NCBI RefSeq assembly: GCF_018100985.1 | Contig: NZ_JAGJEI010000016.1 | Span: forward strand, 1 to 64,000 | DNA: 64,000 bases | Reading direction: 5' to 3' | Source: Pseudoalteromonas sp. MMG007 | GTDB lineage: Bacteria; Pseudomonadota; Gammaproteobacteria; Enterobacterales; Alteromonadaceae | Shown: in pieces, positions 17,045 to 26,778 of the stretch | How the letters are laid out: each line of letters opens with the position of its first letter | How positions within the stretch are numbered: the stretch's first letter is position 1 | The notes under the pieces: generated by a model | Told to the model about the DNA's origin: nothing | Seen by the model: the letters and a program-made list of their open reading frames with translations, nothing else | The model's database searches: none | Made by a program: the position numbers and the translations under genes

Positions 17045-17332
17045 ATGTTAACGGTAATCGCCACTATTTCGGGTAAAAATATTGATGCAGACGTTGTATT
17101 AACCGCACTCGAAAATCTACAAAAGTACTCGCGCCAAGAAGTAGGCTGCCTACGTTATGAGCTATCGGTTAAAAGTGATGCTCAGCAAACGACTTATTTA
17201 GTGAGTGAGCAATGGGCATCTGATGAACATTTTGAAGCGCATAAAAATGAGCCGCATTTTAAAGCCTTCGGTACGCAAGTAACGGGCTTAGTGACCAGTA
17301 GTAATATTGAAGTGTATAAATCAATTGGCTAA
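17045..17332 (+). CDS. Antibiotic biosynthesis monooxygenase (ABM) family protein
   Basis: A 95-residue single ABM/YgiN-like domain of dimeric alpha-beta barrel fold, with the family pattern QEVGCLRYEL and SEQWASDEHFEAHKNEPHFK. YgiN-like members oxidise quinols; others act on polyketide-type substrates. AAAAAGGAC precedes ATG 17045. The terminator right upstream implies reliance on partial readthrough or a promoter inside the previous gene. Confidence 0.8.
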   Translation: MLTVIATISGKNIDADVVLTALENLQKYSRQEVGCLRYELSVKSDAQQTTYLVSEQWASDEHFEAHKNEPHFKAFGTQVTGLVTSSNIEVYKSIG

Positions 17333-17362
17333 ATATAGCTAATTGACTCAGTTATTTTAAAC

Positions 17363-17389
17363 GGCGATGTAATTATATATCGCCTTTTA
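17363..17389 (+). terminator. Terminator after the ABM gene
   Basis: GGCGAT (17363-17368) pairs with ATCGCC (17379-17384), followed by TTTT. Confidence 0.65.
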
Positions 17390-17432
17390 AAGTTTTATAA
17401 CACCTTGCTAAGTTATAGCTTTTACTATCTGT

Positions 17433-18086
17433 TTATTTTATAGATAAATCGTATTTTAAAATAAGCGCATCTATGTATCGAGCGCGTAGGGTCTGTTGTT
17501 TTTCGTGATCTGCCCCGTGGCCTAGCGCCTTGTTTAATAGCTTCATTGCGGGGTGTAGTTGCGTCCGCTCCTGTTGATTTAAGGATGCTTTAGTGCGCAG
17601 CTCAGTGATGTCGTCAACTAATAACCTGCCAATATCAACACATACTATTTCGTCAATTAACCCGTTTTGTGTTAGCACACCATATTTACTACATAAAAAC
17701 TGTTGCCATACTTGTTGTAGGTGTTCTTCTATCTCACAACCAAACAATTCTTCGTTAAAGGTAAAGCCTTGCTGGGCAAGCTTACTAAGGCTTGCCGTGT
17801 ATTGCTGTGCAAAATAATTAAAGGCATTACTCGATGATTCAATCTTTTGTTTTATAAGCCCTTGGCCCCAATTTACGCAGCCGCGCGAGTAATAATCATC
17901 GTATTCCTCACATTCATACAATCCAGAGTACGAGCTGCAACTTAATTGACTTTTTATACAATAATTTGGTTTAGGAAATACGCTGTGCTGTTGCCATGTA
18001 TCTAGCTGCTCGGCATCAATATTTAAAGCATGGCAAAGCTCATCGGTATTATAAAAATGAGTGGCTAAGTAGTTAGATAAACGCAT
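17433..18086 (-). CDS. DUF6058-like hypothetical protein
   Basis: A 217-residue soluble protein. The N-terminal 40 residues read like a small DNA-binding or helix-turn-helix segment (YLATHFYNTDELCHALNI), followed by a cysteine-containing middle (SGLYECEEYDDYYSRGCVNW) and a helical C-terminal half. It recalls the DUF6058 family common in Pseudoalteromonas, whose function is unknown. I start it at ATG 18086 (MRLSNYL); the frame is open 27 codons further up but that part is low-complexity promoter-like sequence. Confidence 0.6.
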   Translation of the reverse strand: MRLSNYLATHFYNTDELCHALNIDAEQLDTWQQHSVFPKPNYCIKSQLSCSSYSGLYECEEYDDYYSRGCVNWGQGLIKQKIESSSNAFNYFAQQYTASLSKLAQQGFTFNEELFGCEIEEHLQQVWQQFLCSKYGVLTQNGLIDEIVCVDIGRLLVDDITELRTKASLNQQERTQLHPAMKLLNKALGHGADHEKQQTLRARYIDALILKYDLSIK

Positions 18087-18258
18087 AAAGGCTCGCTTAA
18101 AGTTAAAAATACAAACACTGTTTAAATGTACAGTGTTTGTATTTTGTATTATCAAACTAAATAACACAAGCCATTTTACGTTTATTATTCGCTTAGGCCT
18201 GCAAAAATGTGCGCAAGTATGTTACAAATAGCGCAAGTTTTATAAATAATGAATTTTT

Positions 18259-19176
18259 ATGCGCACCCTAGAACAAATTAAACAAGCAAGCTTAATTACC
18301 GCTCTTAAAACCCCGTATTTGGCCAATGGTGAAATAGATTTACCAAAATACGATGAACTCGTTGAAATACAGATTGCAGCGGGAGTAGATGGCATTGTAG
18401 TTGGTGGTACAACCGGCGAAGGCCAGTTAATGAACTGGGAAGAGCATTTAATGCTTATTGCGCACAGTGCAAACAAGTATGGCAATAAGCTACTGATTGT
18501 AGGTAATACAGGCAGTAATAATACCCGTGAAGCAATAAAAGCCACTAAATACGGCTTTGCCAGTGGCATGCATGCAGCGCTGCAAATTAACCCGTATTAT
18601 GGCCGTACATCTATTGCCGGTGTAAACGAGCACTTTAAACGAGTACTTGATATAGGCCCTGCGTTTATTTACAACGTAGCAGGGCGTACAGGGCAAGACC
18701 TAACGCCAGATATTATTGAGCCATTAGCACAGCATCCTAACCTAATTGGTATAAAAGAGTGTGGTGGTAATGAACGTATTGCACACTACGAGCAGCAAGG
18801 CATTGCGTGTTGGTCGGGTAACGATGACGAAGCACACGACGCTCGCCATGTGCACAAAGCACACGGTGTTATTTCGGTCACCTCTAATCTTATTCCTGGG
18901 TTGTTCCGCCAATTAATGGATACTAAAAATGATGCGTTAAATACCTCATTACAACCTTTAATGAACTGGTTGTTTTGCGAGCCAAACCCGATTGCTATTA
19001 ACACCGCAATGATGATGACTGGCGCAGTAAACCCGGTATTTAGATTACCTTACTTGCCACTGAGTGATGAGCAGCAAGCTCAAGGCGAAGTGTTAATTAA
19101 CGAACTCAACGTTGATGATATCGTTGGCACGAAGGCCGCAGTATTAAATAACGACAATGTATTAATTTTATCTTAA
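18259..19176 (+). CDS. dapA: 4-hydroxy-tetrahydrodipicolinate synthase, plant-type
   Basis: A 305-residue DHDPS that condenses pyruvate with aspartate semialdehyde, the entry step to diaminopimelate and lysine. The Schiff-base lysine is K166 in GIKECG and the catalytic tyrosine is Y138 in FIYNVAGRTGQ; GGTTGEGQ is the substrate loop. Long blocks match the plant enzyme as I recall it rather than E. coli DapA: ITALKTPYL-like opening, GEGQLMNWEEH with W60, CWSGNDDEAHD, and MNWLFCEPNPIAINTA. In plants the Trp and nearby residues form the lysine feedback site. It is a lone gene, so it may be a second DapA beside the usual one. Confidence 0.9.
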   Translation: MRTLEQIKQASLITALKTPYLANGEIDLPKYDELVEIQIAAGVDGIVVGGTTGEGQLMNWEEHLMLIAHSANKYGNKLLIVGNTGSNNTREAIKATKYGFASGMHAALQINPYYGRTSIAGVNEHFKRVLDIGPAFIYNVAGRTGQDLTPDIIEPLAQHPNLIGIKECGGNERIAHYEQQGIACWSGNDDEAHDARHVHKAHGVISVTSNLIPGLFRQLMDTKNDALNTSLQPLMNWLFCEPNPIAINTAMMMTGAVNPVFRLPYLPLSDEQQAQGEVLINELNVDDIVGTKAAVLNNDNVLILS

Positions 19177-19268
19177 GTTTTTTAAATATAGGCAGTAATC
19201 ACTAACTGTTGACTCATTTTTACTGTATAATTTGCGACCCTTGATAATGTGGCCGCAGGTTATACAGC

Positions 19269-20570
19269 ATGAATTTTAAATCTTTTAGTTTTGCCCCTGA
19301 ACTTATTCAGGCGTTAGACGAACTTAATTACCACACCCTTACGCCCATTCAGCGTTCAGCTATTCCGGCTGTTCGTAAAGGTAAAGACGTTTTAGCAAGT
19401 GCCCAAACTGGTACTGGTAAAACGGCAGCGTTTGCTTTACCTATCATCCAAAAATTATTTGAATCAGAGCACAGCACAACGAATGCACCCAGTGCATTAG
19501 TACTTGCGCCAACTCGTGAGCTTGCAGAGCAAATAGCTAATAACTTTAAAGCTTACGCAAAAAACACTCCTTTAAAAGTAGTGAGCTTGTTTGGTGGTGT
19601 TAATACCGCAGGCCAAGCTAATTCACTAAAAGACGGTGTAGATGTTGTTGTTGCAACACCTGGGCGCTTACTTGATCATATCCGTTTAGGTAATTTAAGC
19701 CTTGCAAGCGTTAAACATTTAGTACTTGATGAAGCCGACCGTATGCTTGATATGGGCTTTATTGAAGATATGCAAAGTGTTATTAAAAGCTGTGACGAAC
19801 AGCGTCAAATATTACTTTTCTCGGCTACGTTTCCAGCAGCGATTAAACAGTTTGCTTCTAAAGTATTAAAACAGCCTGAGATTGTACGTGTTGATCAAAC
19901 TAACAGCACAGCAAGTACCGTTCAGCACGTTGTGTACCCAGTAGAAGAGCGCCGTAAGCAAGAGCTTCTTTCAGAGCTGATTGGTAAAAAGAACTGGCAG
20001 CAAGTACTTGTGTTTGTAAACATGAAAGAAACGGCTGATGAGCTTGTGAAAGAGCTTAACCTTGACGGTATTCCTGCCACTGTATGCCACGGCGATAAGT
20101 CGCAAGGTAACCGCCGACGTGCACTTCGTGAATTTAAAGAAGGCAAGGTACGTGTTTTAGTGGCAACCGAAGTTGCTGCGCGTGGTATTGATATTGATGG
20201 CCTACCACGTGTAATTAATATTGATTTACCGTGGCTTGCTGAAGATTACGTACACCGTATTGGCCGTACAGGTCGTGCTGGTAATCAGGGCCAAGCAATT
20301 TCATTTGTAAGCCGTGAAGAAGAAAATACATTATTTGAAATCGAAGCGTTAATTGGTCAAAAAATTAAGCGCGTATATTTAGATGGTTACGAAGTAAGTA
20401 ACCGTGAAGTACTTATTGATAAAATTGGTAAAAAACCAGCGCATTTACGCCGTAGCCGTACTAATAAGCCTACAGGGCAAGCAACAGGCGAAGCACGTGC
20501 AGTAAATCGCTCGCGCATTTCAAATGTACGTAAAAGCTTAAAAGGCGCCAAGCTTACCCTTAAAAAGTAA
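19269..20570 (+). CDS. rhlE: DEAD-box RNA helicase, RhlE-like
   Basis: A 433-residue ATP-dependent RNA helicase. In order: Q motif (FSFAPELIQALDELNYHTLTPIQ region), motif I QTGTGKT (K51), PTRELAEQ, DEAD at 154-157, SAT motif (FSATFP), then helicase C motifs VATEVAARGID and HRIGRTGRAG. The C-terminal 60 residues are basic and probably bind RNA, as usual in RhlE. It likely helps ribosome assembly or RNA turnover in the cold. It is transcribed alone and ends at a strong bidirectional terminator. Confidence 0.93.
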   Translation: MNFKSFSFAPELIQALDELNYHTLTPIQRSAIPAVRKGKDVLASAQTGTGKTAAFALPIIQKLFESEHSTTNAPSALVLAPTRELAEQIANNFKAYAKNTPLKVVSLFGGVNTAGQANSLKDGVDVVVATPGRLLDHIRLGNLSLASVKHLVLDEADRMLDMGFIEDMQSVIKSCDEQRQILLFSATFPAAIKQFASKVLKQPEIVRVDQTNSTASTVQHVVYPVEERRKQELLSELIGKKNWQQVLVFVNMKETADELVKELNLDGIPATVCHGDKSQGNRRRALREFKEGKVRVLVATEVAARGIDIDGLPRVINIDLPWLAEDYVHRIGRTGRAGNQGQAISFVSREEENTLFEIEALIGQKIKRVYLDGYEVSNREVLIDKIGKKPAHLRRSRTNKPTGQATGEARAVNRSRISNVRKSLKGAKLTLKK

Positions 20571-20591
20571 GTTAAAACGCGAATTTTAATT

Positions 20592-20623
20592 AAAAAAACC
20601 TGAGTTTACTCAGGTTTTTTTGT
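20592..20623. terminator. Bidirectional terminator between rhlE and the amidase
   Basis: A-run, CCTGAGT, TT, ACTCAGG, T-run. It works for rhlE and also for the minus-strand amidase, whose stop codon (20606-20608) lies within the hairpin. Confidence 0.85.
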
Positions 20624-22105
20624 ATCTACTGAAAGTGTTTTATCAATTATATCCGCATAAGTGTACGCAGCTTGCTCTTGGTTTATATTAGCAATAATAG
20701 ATAACCCAACCGGTAAGTTACTTACCTTGCCCACAGGGAGTGTTATATGTGTGCTTCCTGCTATTGCAGGCAAAGAGCTGCTGCTGCCTTTAAAATTATC
20801 ACCGTTAATGAGGTCGGTTTTCCACGCTGGCGATACTGTTGGGGCAATAACGATATCTATATCATTATTTTTATATAAATTAGTAATTGCTGATTTAGCC
20901 AATGCACGGTAGCGTGTTTTAATACGCTGGTATTTATCTTTATTTGTTAAATCAATTGCCAGCGATTGAGTAAGTATATCCTGTCCGAAGTAGGGCATTT
21001 CTGTTTCATTATTTTGATTATTAAAGTTAATGAGTGCCTCTAAGCTTTTAGTTTTTACTTTTTTTGGTGTGTTAGATAAGTAATGATTTATTTCAGCTTT
21101 AAAATCGTAAAGTAAAATGTAGTATTCATCAGCAAATAAAGTATCTAGATTGTCGGTTACTTCTATTTCAGTGACTGTATGCCCAGCTTGCTTGAGTGCA
21201 TTTATTTGTTTTGTATAAAGCTGCTGAGTTTGAATGGTAAATTTATCACTTGGTAGGGCACCAATTTTGAGTGTTATTTTAGCCGTTAACTCTTTTGAAT
21301 TTAAAACAAACTCATGTGTTGATACATCATTTTTATCTTCGCCTTGTAAAACTGCCATCACAAGTAGCGCATCTTTTAGGGTATGAGCCATAGGCCCAAC
21401 AGTGTCTTGGCTGCTTGAAAGGGGAATAACCCCGTTGCGTGATACTTGGCCCATGCTTGGTTTTATAGCATATACACCGTTAACTGATGCGGGGCAGGTA
21501 ATTGAGCCATCGGTTTCGGTACCCAGAGCAATTGGCGCAAAATTAAGTGCTACGGCCACTGCAGAACCAGCACTAGAACCGCACGGGTTTCGAGTTATAT
21601 CGTGAGCATTATGTGTTTGCCCACCTACAGCGCTCCACCCAGAAGAAGAATAAGAAGAGCGAAAATTGGCCCATTCACTCAGGTTTGCTTTACCTAAAAT
21701 TATAGCGCCCGCATTACGCAGTTGTTTAACAACAAACGCATCACTATTGGTAACATTATTTTTAAGTGCTAAAGAGCCCGCAGTTGTGGGAAGGGGGCCT
21801 TTAGCTTCTATATTATCTTTAAGAAGTACGGGTATTCCATGTAATGGACCTGCCCATGTGCCTTTGGTGGCAAGTCCATCTAACGTTTTAGCTTGAGCTA
21901 TTGCTGTAGGATCGACACTAATAACCGCATTATATTGTGGATTAATTTTATTAATTCGGTCTATATAACGCTGGGTGAGTTGTTGTGAATTAACTAAATT
22001 ATTTTTATATGCACTGTGGATTTCATCGATGGTTTTTAGTTCTTGTGCTTTAGCGTTAAAAATTGCTAATACACTAAGCAATGAAAAGGTAAATGTTTTG
22101 ATCAT
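20606..22105 (-). CDS. Secreted amidase (amidase signature family)
   Basis: A 499-residue precursor with a signal peptide (MIKTFTFSLLSVLAIFNAKA, cut near residue 20) and one amidase-signature domain. The Ser-cisSer-Lys triad is visible as K96 (VLLKDN), S177/S178 (CGSSAGS) and S201 (TETDGSI). It would hydrolyse amide bonds in the periplasm; substrate unknown. The frame extends 19 codons further up, but those codons run into the terminator of the next gene, so ATG 22105 is the start. Confidence 0.88.
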   Translation of the reverse strand: MIKTFTFSLLSVLAIFNAKAQELKTIDEIHSAYKNNLVNSQQLTQRYIDRINKINPQYNAVISVDPTAIAQAKTLDGLATKGTWAGPLHGIPVLLKDNIEAKGPLPTTAGSLALKNNVTNSDAFVVKQLRNAGAIILGKANLSEWANFRSSYSSSGWSAVGGQTHNAHDITRNPCGSSAGSAVAVALNFAPIALGTETDGSITCPASVNGVYAIKPSMGQVSRNGVIPLSSSQDTVGPMAHTLKDALLVMAVLQGEDKNDVSTHEFVLNSKELTAKITLKIGALPSDKFTIQTQQLYTKQINALKQAGHTVTEIEVTDNLDTLFADEYYILLYDFKAEINHYLSNTPKKVKTKSLEALINFNNQNNETEMPYFGQDILTQSLAIDLTNKDKYQRIKTRYRALAKSAITNLYKNNDIDIVIAPTVSPAWKTDLINGDNFKGSSSSLPAIAGSTHITLPVGKVSNLPVGLSIIANINQEQAAYTYADIIDKTLSVDTKKPE

Positions 22106-22149
22106 GATTGATGTGCTTGTGCTGTTATTATTTTGTATATATTTAGCAC

Positions 22150-22178
22150 AAAAAAGCCCCACAAAGTGAGGCTTTTCG
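22150..22178 (-). terminator. Terminator of the FAD oxidoreductase gene (minus strand)
   Basis: On the minus strand AGCCTCAC, TTT, GTGGGGCT, then a T-run (22155-22173 stem, one G-T pair). Confidence 0.8.
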
Positions 22179-22200
22179 ATAAATAACTTAAAAAACTGGT

Positions 22201-23808
22201 TTAAGCGTTTTCTAGCATTGAAAGTGCGACCGCTTCAGCCGCTTTAATACCATCAATACCTGCAGATAAAATACCACCTGCGTAACCCGCGCCTTCACCT
22301 GCTGGGTATAAGCCTTTTGTATTTATACTTTGAAAGCTTTTATCGCGTTTGATACTAATAGGTGATGATGTACGCGTTTCTACACCGGTTAATAACCCGT
22401 CGTTAGTTGAAAAACCACGAATTTGTTTATTAAATGCGGGTATAGCTTCGCGTATAGCATCAATAGCAAACTGCGGGAGTACTTTACCTAAATCGGTTAA
22501 TTTAATCCCTGGTGTATATGAAGGCTCAACACCGCGAAGGTTACCTGATGGTTTGCCTTTTAAAAAATCACCGATAAGCTGAGCAGGGGCATCATAATTA
22601 CTGCCGCCTAATGCATAAGCCTGCTCTTCTAATTTACGTTGTAAATCAATACCTGCAAGCGGGTGACCAGGGAAGTCTTTTTCTGGGTTGATACCCACAA
22701 CAATGGCACTATTTGCGTTACGCTCACTACGTGAATATTGGCTCATACCATTTGTAACAACGCGGCCTTCTTCAGAGGTTGCGGCTACTACAGTGCCACC
22801 CGGGCACATACAAAAGCTGTAAACCGTGCGGCCATTATCACAATGGTGAACGAGTTTGTAATCGGCTGAGCCTAAAATAGGGTTGCCTGCATTATCTCCA
22901 AAACGGCACTCGTCAATCATTGATTGTTTATGCTCGATTCTAAAGCCCACAGAGAAGGGTTTAGCTTCTACATAAATACCTTTATCGTGGATCATTTTAA
23001 AGGTATCGCGAGCGCTGTGACCTACTGCAAGTACGACGTGACGAGTATCGAGATTTTCACCGTTTGAAAGGGTTAAACCTGTTACTTGTCCATCATCAAT
23101 ATGAATGTCGTCTACGCGTGTGCTAAAGCGTATTTCGCCGCCAAGCTCTATAATACGCGCGCGCATTTTTTCAATCATAGTAACAAGTTTAAACGTACCA
23201 ATGTGCGGCTTACTTACATATAAAATTTCATCCGGTGCACCGGCTTCTACAAATTCGGTTATAACTTTACGACCATAATGTTTTGGATCTTTTACTTGGC
23301 TGTATAGTTTACCGTCTGAAAATGTACCTGCACCACCTTCACCAAACTGCACATTAGACTCAGTATTAAGTGTGCGTTTACGCCAAAAGCCAAAGGTGTC
23401 TTTTGTGCGTTCGCGTACTTCTTTACCACGCTCTAAAATAATCGGGTTAAAGCCCATTTGAGCAAGGACTAAACCCGCAAATAAACCACATGGGCCAAAA
23501 CCAATTACCACAGGTCGCTCGGTAATATTAGCAGGTGCTTGCGCTACAAATTTGTATGAAGTGTCGGGCGCCGGTTTTACGTGCTGATCTTTGGAGAATG
23601 TATTAAGGAGCGCTTCTTCGTTATCTACTTCAATATCAAGGGTGTAAATAAGTAATATTGCTGTTTTTTTTCGTGCGTCGTAGCCTCGTTTAAACACATT
23701 GTAGCTGTGCAGTTGCTCAGGTTTTATTTTTAGTTTATCTACTATGGCTTGGCCTATAGCATCTTCGTCATGATCAAGCGGCAGCTTTATTTCGGTTAAA
23801 CGTATCAT
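22201..23808 (-). CDS. Uncharacterised NAD(P)/FAD-dependent oxidoreductase (COG2509-like)
   Basis: A 535-residue flavoprotein with an N-terminal ~95-residue extension and an FAD-binding Rossmann motif GFGPCGLFAGLVLA near residue 102. Further family blocks are FGEGGAGTFSDGKL, a DxxxG-type VLAVGHSARD and the C-terminal GEGAGYAGGILSAG that contacts FAD. Members are widespread but no reaction has been firmly assigned; they are annotated as FAD-dependent dehydrogenases. ATG 23808 follows AGAGATACTA-type sequence. It is monocistronic. Confidence 0.85.
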   Translation of the reverse strand: MIRLTEIKLPLDHDEDAIGQAIVDKLKIKPEQLHSYNVFKRGYDARKKTAILLIYTLDIEVDNEEALLNTFSKDQHVKPAPDTSYKFVAQAPANITERPVVIGFGPCGLFAGLVLAQMGFNPIILERGKEVRERTKDTFGFWRKRTLNTESNVQFGEGGAGTFSDGKLYSQVKDPKHYGRKVITEFVEAGAPDEILYVSKPHIGTFKLVTMIEKMRARIIELGGEIRFSTRVDDIHIDDGQVTGLTLSNGENLDTRHVVLAVGHSARDTFKMIHDKGIYVEAKPFSVGFRIEHKQSMIDECRFGDNAGNPILGSADYKLVHHCDNGRTVYSFCMCPGGTVVAATSEEGRVVTNGMSQYSRSERNANSAIVVGINPEKDFPGHPLAGIDLQRKLEEQAYALGGSNYDAPAQLIGDFLKGKPSGNLRGVEPSYTPGIKLTDLGKVLPQFAIDAIREAIPAFNKQIRGFSTNDGLLTGVETRTSSPISIKRDKSFQSINTKGLYPAGEGAGYAGGILSAGIDGIKAAEAVALSMLENA

Positions 23809-24000
23809 TAGTATCTCTTTTAGGTGTCTTAGCGGGTTTATTTCCGCTCACAATAAGAAGTGTAGGGCACGTAATGGCTTTACATTGAGGGCGCATATAC
23901 TACGTTAAATTGGCCAATTATGGCACTTATTTATTGTGTTTTTAGTGTGGTTGGGTATGATCCGCGCCTTAGATGATTTAATTATTGGGTTTTAACTGTT

Positions 24001-24324
24001 ATGGCGTTTGTGGTCACCGAAAACTGTATTAAATGCAAATACACAGATTGTGTGGCAGTGTGCCCTGCAGATGCCTTTTACGAAGGCCCTAACTTTTTAG
24101 CAATAAGCCCAATAGATTGTATTGATTGCGGTTTGTGTGTACCTGAGTGCCCAGCCGAGGCTATTTATCAAGAAGATGAACTCCCAGAAGATCAAAAAGA
24201 ATTTACTGAACTTAACGCTGAGCTTGCTTTAGTTTGGCCGCGTATTATTGATGTAAAACCAGCCCCTGATGATGCAGACCAATGGAATGGTGTGGCTAAT
24301 AAGCTTAAATTGATAGAAACCTAG
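24001..24324 (+). CDS. fdxA: 7Fe ferredoxin
   Basis: A 107-residue ferredoxin of the FdxA type carrying one 3Fe-4S and one 4Fe-4S cluster. Cysteine pattern: [15 protein letters not shown], then [13 protein letters not shown]. The C-terminal ~45 residues form the extension typical of the Azotobacter ferredoxin I family. It serves as a low-potential electron carrier. Divergent from the FAD oxidoreductase gene across 192 bp; the two could be functional partners but nothing proves it. Confidence 0.93.
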   Translation: MAFVVTENCIKCKYTDCVAVCPADAFYEGPNFLAISPIDCIDCGLCVPECPAEAIYQEDELPEDQKEFTELNAELALVWPRIIDVKPAPDDADQWNGVANKLKLIET

Positions 24325-24465
24325 CTTTTTAAATTAATTCTTTAATATTAATTAGTTAAAAAACTTATTATTTTTAGTATCAAACTATTAACAAATGTAC
24401 TGACTTAAATTACACTCTGTAAATAAGTTTACCTTTATAGGGTGAATATCTCTGAATGGACGTTT

Positions 24466-26712
24466 ATGCAGTACTTGATAACTATAAAAAAATACTTCAG
24501 TGCTTTGTTTGCACTGATTTTTGCACTTTCATTTACAACTTCAATATTAGCCGCTGAAAAAACACAGTATTCGCTGTCACATATCAATACTGATATTACC
24601 GTTGATGGCGTGCTCGACGAGCCTCATTGGCAAAATGCCACATTAGTACCTATTGCGTTTCAAGATGAGCCTAACGAAAAGGGCACTCCTCCGGTTAAAA
24701 CCGATGCTTACATGTATGAAGATGGCAGCAACTTATACGTTGCATTTGTAGCCGAAGACCCACAGCCTAGCCAAATTACGGCGCCACTTCGTGATAGAGA
24801 TACGCTTTGGCAAGACGACACGGTTATTTTAATTATTGATACCTTTAACGATGAGCGTTCAGCTTACGAATTTTATGTAAACCCATTAGGCGCGCAAGGT
24901 GATACACGTATGAGTGACACCGATGGTTGGCAGTCAGACACCTCTTGGGACGCAATATGGGATAGCGCAGGTAAAATTACTGAGCAAGGCTTTGTGGTTG
25001 AAATGCGTATACCTTTTAAAGCTCTTCGATTTCCTGAAAATAAGCCCGACCTAACGTGGGGGTTTGCGGTATTACGAAATTATCAGCGCGACGTGCTTTA
25101 TCAACTTTCAAATATGGGTTTTGATCGAGATATAAAATGCAGCCTATGTCAGTTTGATAAACTCCACGGTTTTAAAAACGTAAAAGCCAGTAAAAATTTA
25201 CAATTAACACCTACGCTTACAGCGCTTAGAAATGATTCAAAGCCAGCCCTACCCGGTAACTGGGATAACGGTGATATTAATGCCGAAGCAGGCCTTGATT
25301 TACGTTGGGGTGTGACTCAAGATGCGGTAATTAATGCGACAATTAACCCTGATTTTTCGCAAATAGAAAGTGATGCCCTAGAGCTTGATGTAAACACGAC
25401 TTACTCAATATATTATAACGAAAAGCGACCGTTTTTTTTAGATGGAGCATCCTATTTTCAAAGCAGTTTACTTGAACTACTTTATACCCGCACTATTGCA
25501 GAGCCTGAGGTTGGTGTAAAACTTACAGGTAAAACGGCTCAGCATAGCTACGCATTTATGTATGCCGATGACAATAACAGTAATATTTTATTGCCTACAA
25601 ACCAAGGCTCTGGCTTTGCTATTTTAGAGGATAAAACCCACGCAGCAGCTGCTCGTTATCAATATGATATTGGTGAGCAAGGTACAATAGGGCTTAGTAC
25701 AACTCATCGAGAAAGTGATGATTACTACAATACGGTATTCTCTATTGATGGAAGTTATTGGTTTAATCAATCAGATACGCTTGCTTATCAAGTGACAACG
25801 GCTGATTCTAAAAATTCAGCATTTTTAACCAATAACTATAATTTAGCTAAAACCCAGTCCGATGAGGCATACGCTATTGAATTTACAAGAGATAAACGTG
25901 ACTACAATCTGTCTGCGAGCTACGAAAATATCGGTGAAGATTACCGCACAGACCTTGGCTACCAAGAAAAAGTAGACTATGAAAAGGTAGGATTTGTAGG
26001 CGGACAAACCTGGTATAGCGACGAGTCAGGGTTACTAACGTCATGGTCTTATGAAGCCGATTGGAATAAAACCTGGGCTCAAAATGGCGACTTACTTGAG
26101 GACGAATACCAAGGGTTTATAACATTAAAAGGGCAAAAACAGTCTATTTTTGAAATTGGCTTACTTCATCGTTATGAGAATTATAACGATACTTTTTATA
26201 ACCAAAATATTGGCTTTATTTATACGGGCTTTAAACCTAAAAATAATATATTGCTTTCGTTTTATGGTGAATATGGTAGCCGTATAGATTACGCAAACGA
26301 GCAAATTGGCGATTCGTACGCTACGCAAACACAAGCTCAATGGGATATAAACGATCATTGGCAAGTAGATGTTAAACATAACTATAGTGTTTTAGATAGC
26401 CCTGAAGGCGAGCGAGTTTATACTGCAAACTTACTAGATTTTAGGCTTTACTATAAATTTAGTATGCGTTCAATGCTTAAGCTAATTTTACAATTTGAAG
26501 ACATTGATAGAAACAAAGACGCTTATTTTTACCAAGTAAGTCATATAAATAAAGATTATGGCAGCCAACTTGTTTACTCGTATAAAATTAATGCGCAAAC
26601 CCTATTCTACTTAGGATACTCAGATAAAAGTTATCAAGATGATTTGCTTAAAAGCGTTGAGAGAGAACAGCGCACTTTCTTTACGAAAGTGAGCTATGCG
26701 TGGCAACTTTGA
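24466..26712 (+). CDS. DUF5916 / CBM9-like domain secreted protein
   Basis: A 748-residue precursor. ATG 24466 gives a good signal peptide ending near TSILAAEK; an upstream GTG at 24442 lacks a spaced ribosome binding site. Residues about 25-220 form a CBM9-like beta-sandwich (DITVDGVLDEPHW, then DDTVILIIDTF). The rest matches the DUF5916 family, with aromatic-rich alternating strands and a C-terminal aromatic pair (YAWQL), which suggests an outer-membrane beta-barrel. Role unknown; carbohydrate or peptide handling at the surface is a guess. An imperfect 14-bp inverted repeat follows at 26734-26778. Confidence 0.8.
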   Translation: MQYLITIKKYFSALFALIFALSFTTSILAAEKTQYSLSHINTDITVDGVLDEPHWQNATLVPIAFQDEPNEKGTPPVKTDAYMYEDGSNLYVAFVAEDPQPSQITAPLRDRDTLWQDDTVILIIDTFNDERSAYEFYVNPLGAQGDTRMSDTDGWQSDTSWDAIWDSAGKITEQGFVVEMRIPFKALRFPENKPDLTWGFAVLRNYQRDVLYQLSNMGFDRDIKCSLCQFDKLHGFKNVKASKNLQLTPTLTALRNDSKPALPGNWDNGDINAEAGLDLRWGVTQDAVINATINPDFSQIESDALELDVNTTYSIYYNEKRPFFLDGASYFQSSLLELLYTRTIAEPEVGVKLTGKTAQHSYAFMYADDNNSNILLPTNQGSGFAILEDKTHAAAARYQYDIGEQGTIGLSTTHRESDDYYNTVFSIDGSYWFNQSDTLAYQVTTADSKNSAFLTNNYNLAKTQSDEAYAIEFTRDKRDYNLSASYENIGEDYRTDLGYQEKVDYEKVGFVGGQTWYSDESGLLTSWSYEADWNKTWAQNGDLLEDEYQGFITLKGQKQSIFEIGLLHRYENYNDTFYNQNIGFIYTGFKPKNNILLSFYGEYGSRIDYANEQIGDSYATQTQAQWDINDHWQVDVKHNYSVLDSPEGERVYTANLLDFRLYYKFSMRSMLKLILQFEDIDRNKDAYFYQVSHINKDYGSQLVYSYKINAQTLFYLGYSDKSYQDDLLKSVEREQRTFFTKVSYAWQL

Positions 26713-26733
26713 CTTTTAAGTGTGTTGATTAAT

Positions 26734-26778
26734 AACTATCTCGTAATTTAATAGATAATAATTGATTACGAGACAGTT
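26734..26778. repeat. Imperfect inverted repeat after the DUF5916 gene
   Basis: AACTATCTCGTAAT pairs with ATTACGAGACAGTT (one mismatch) around a 17-base loop. No T-run follows, so it is an uncertain terminator. Confidence 0.45.

Noticed and set aside
16894..17076. Plus-strand 60-codon frame across the aldo/keto reductase end
   Set aside because: It overlaps two real genes and a terminator in another frame.
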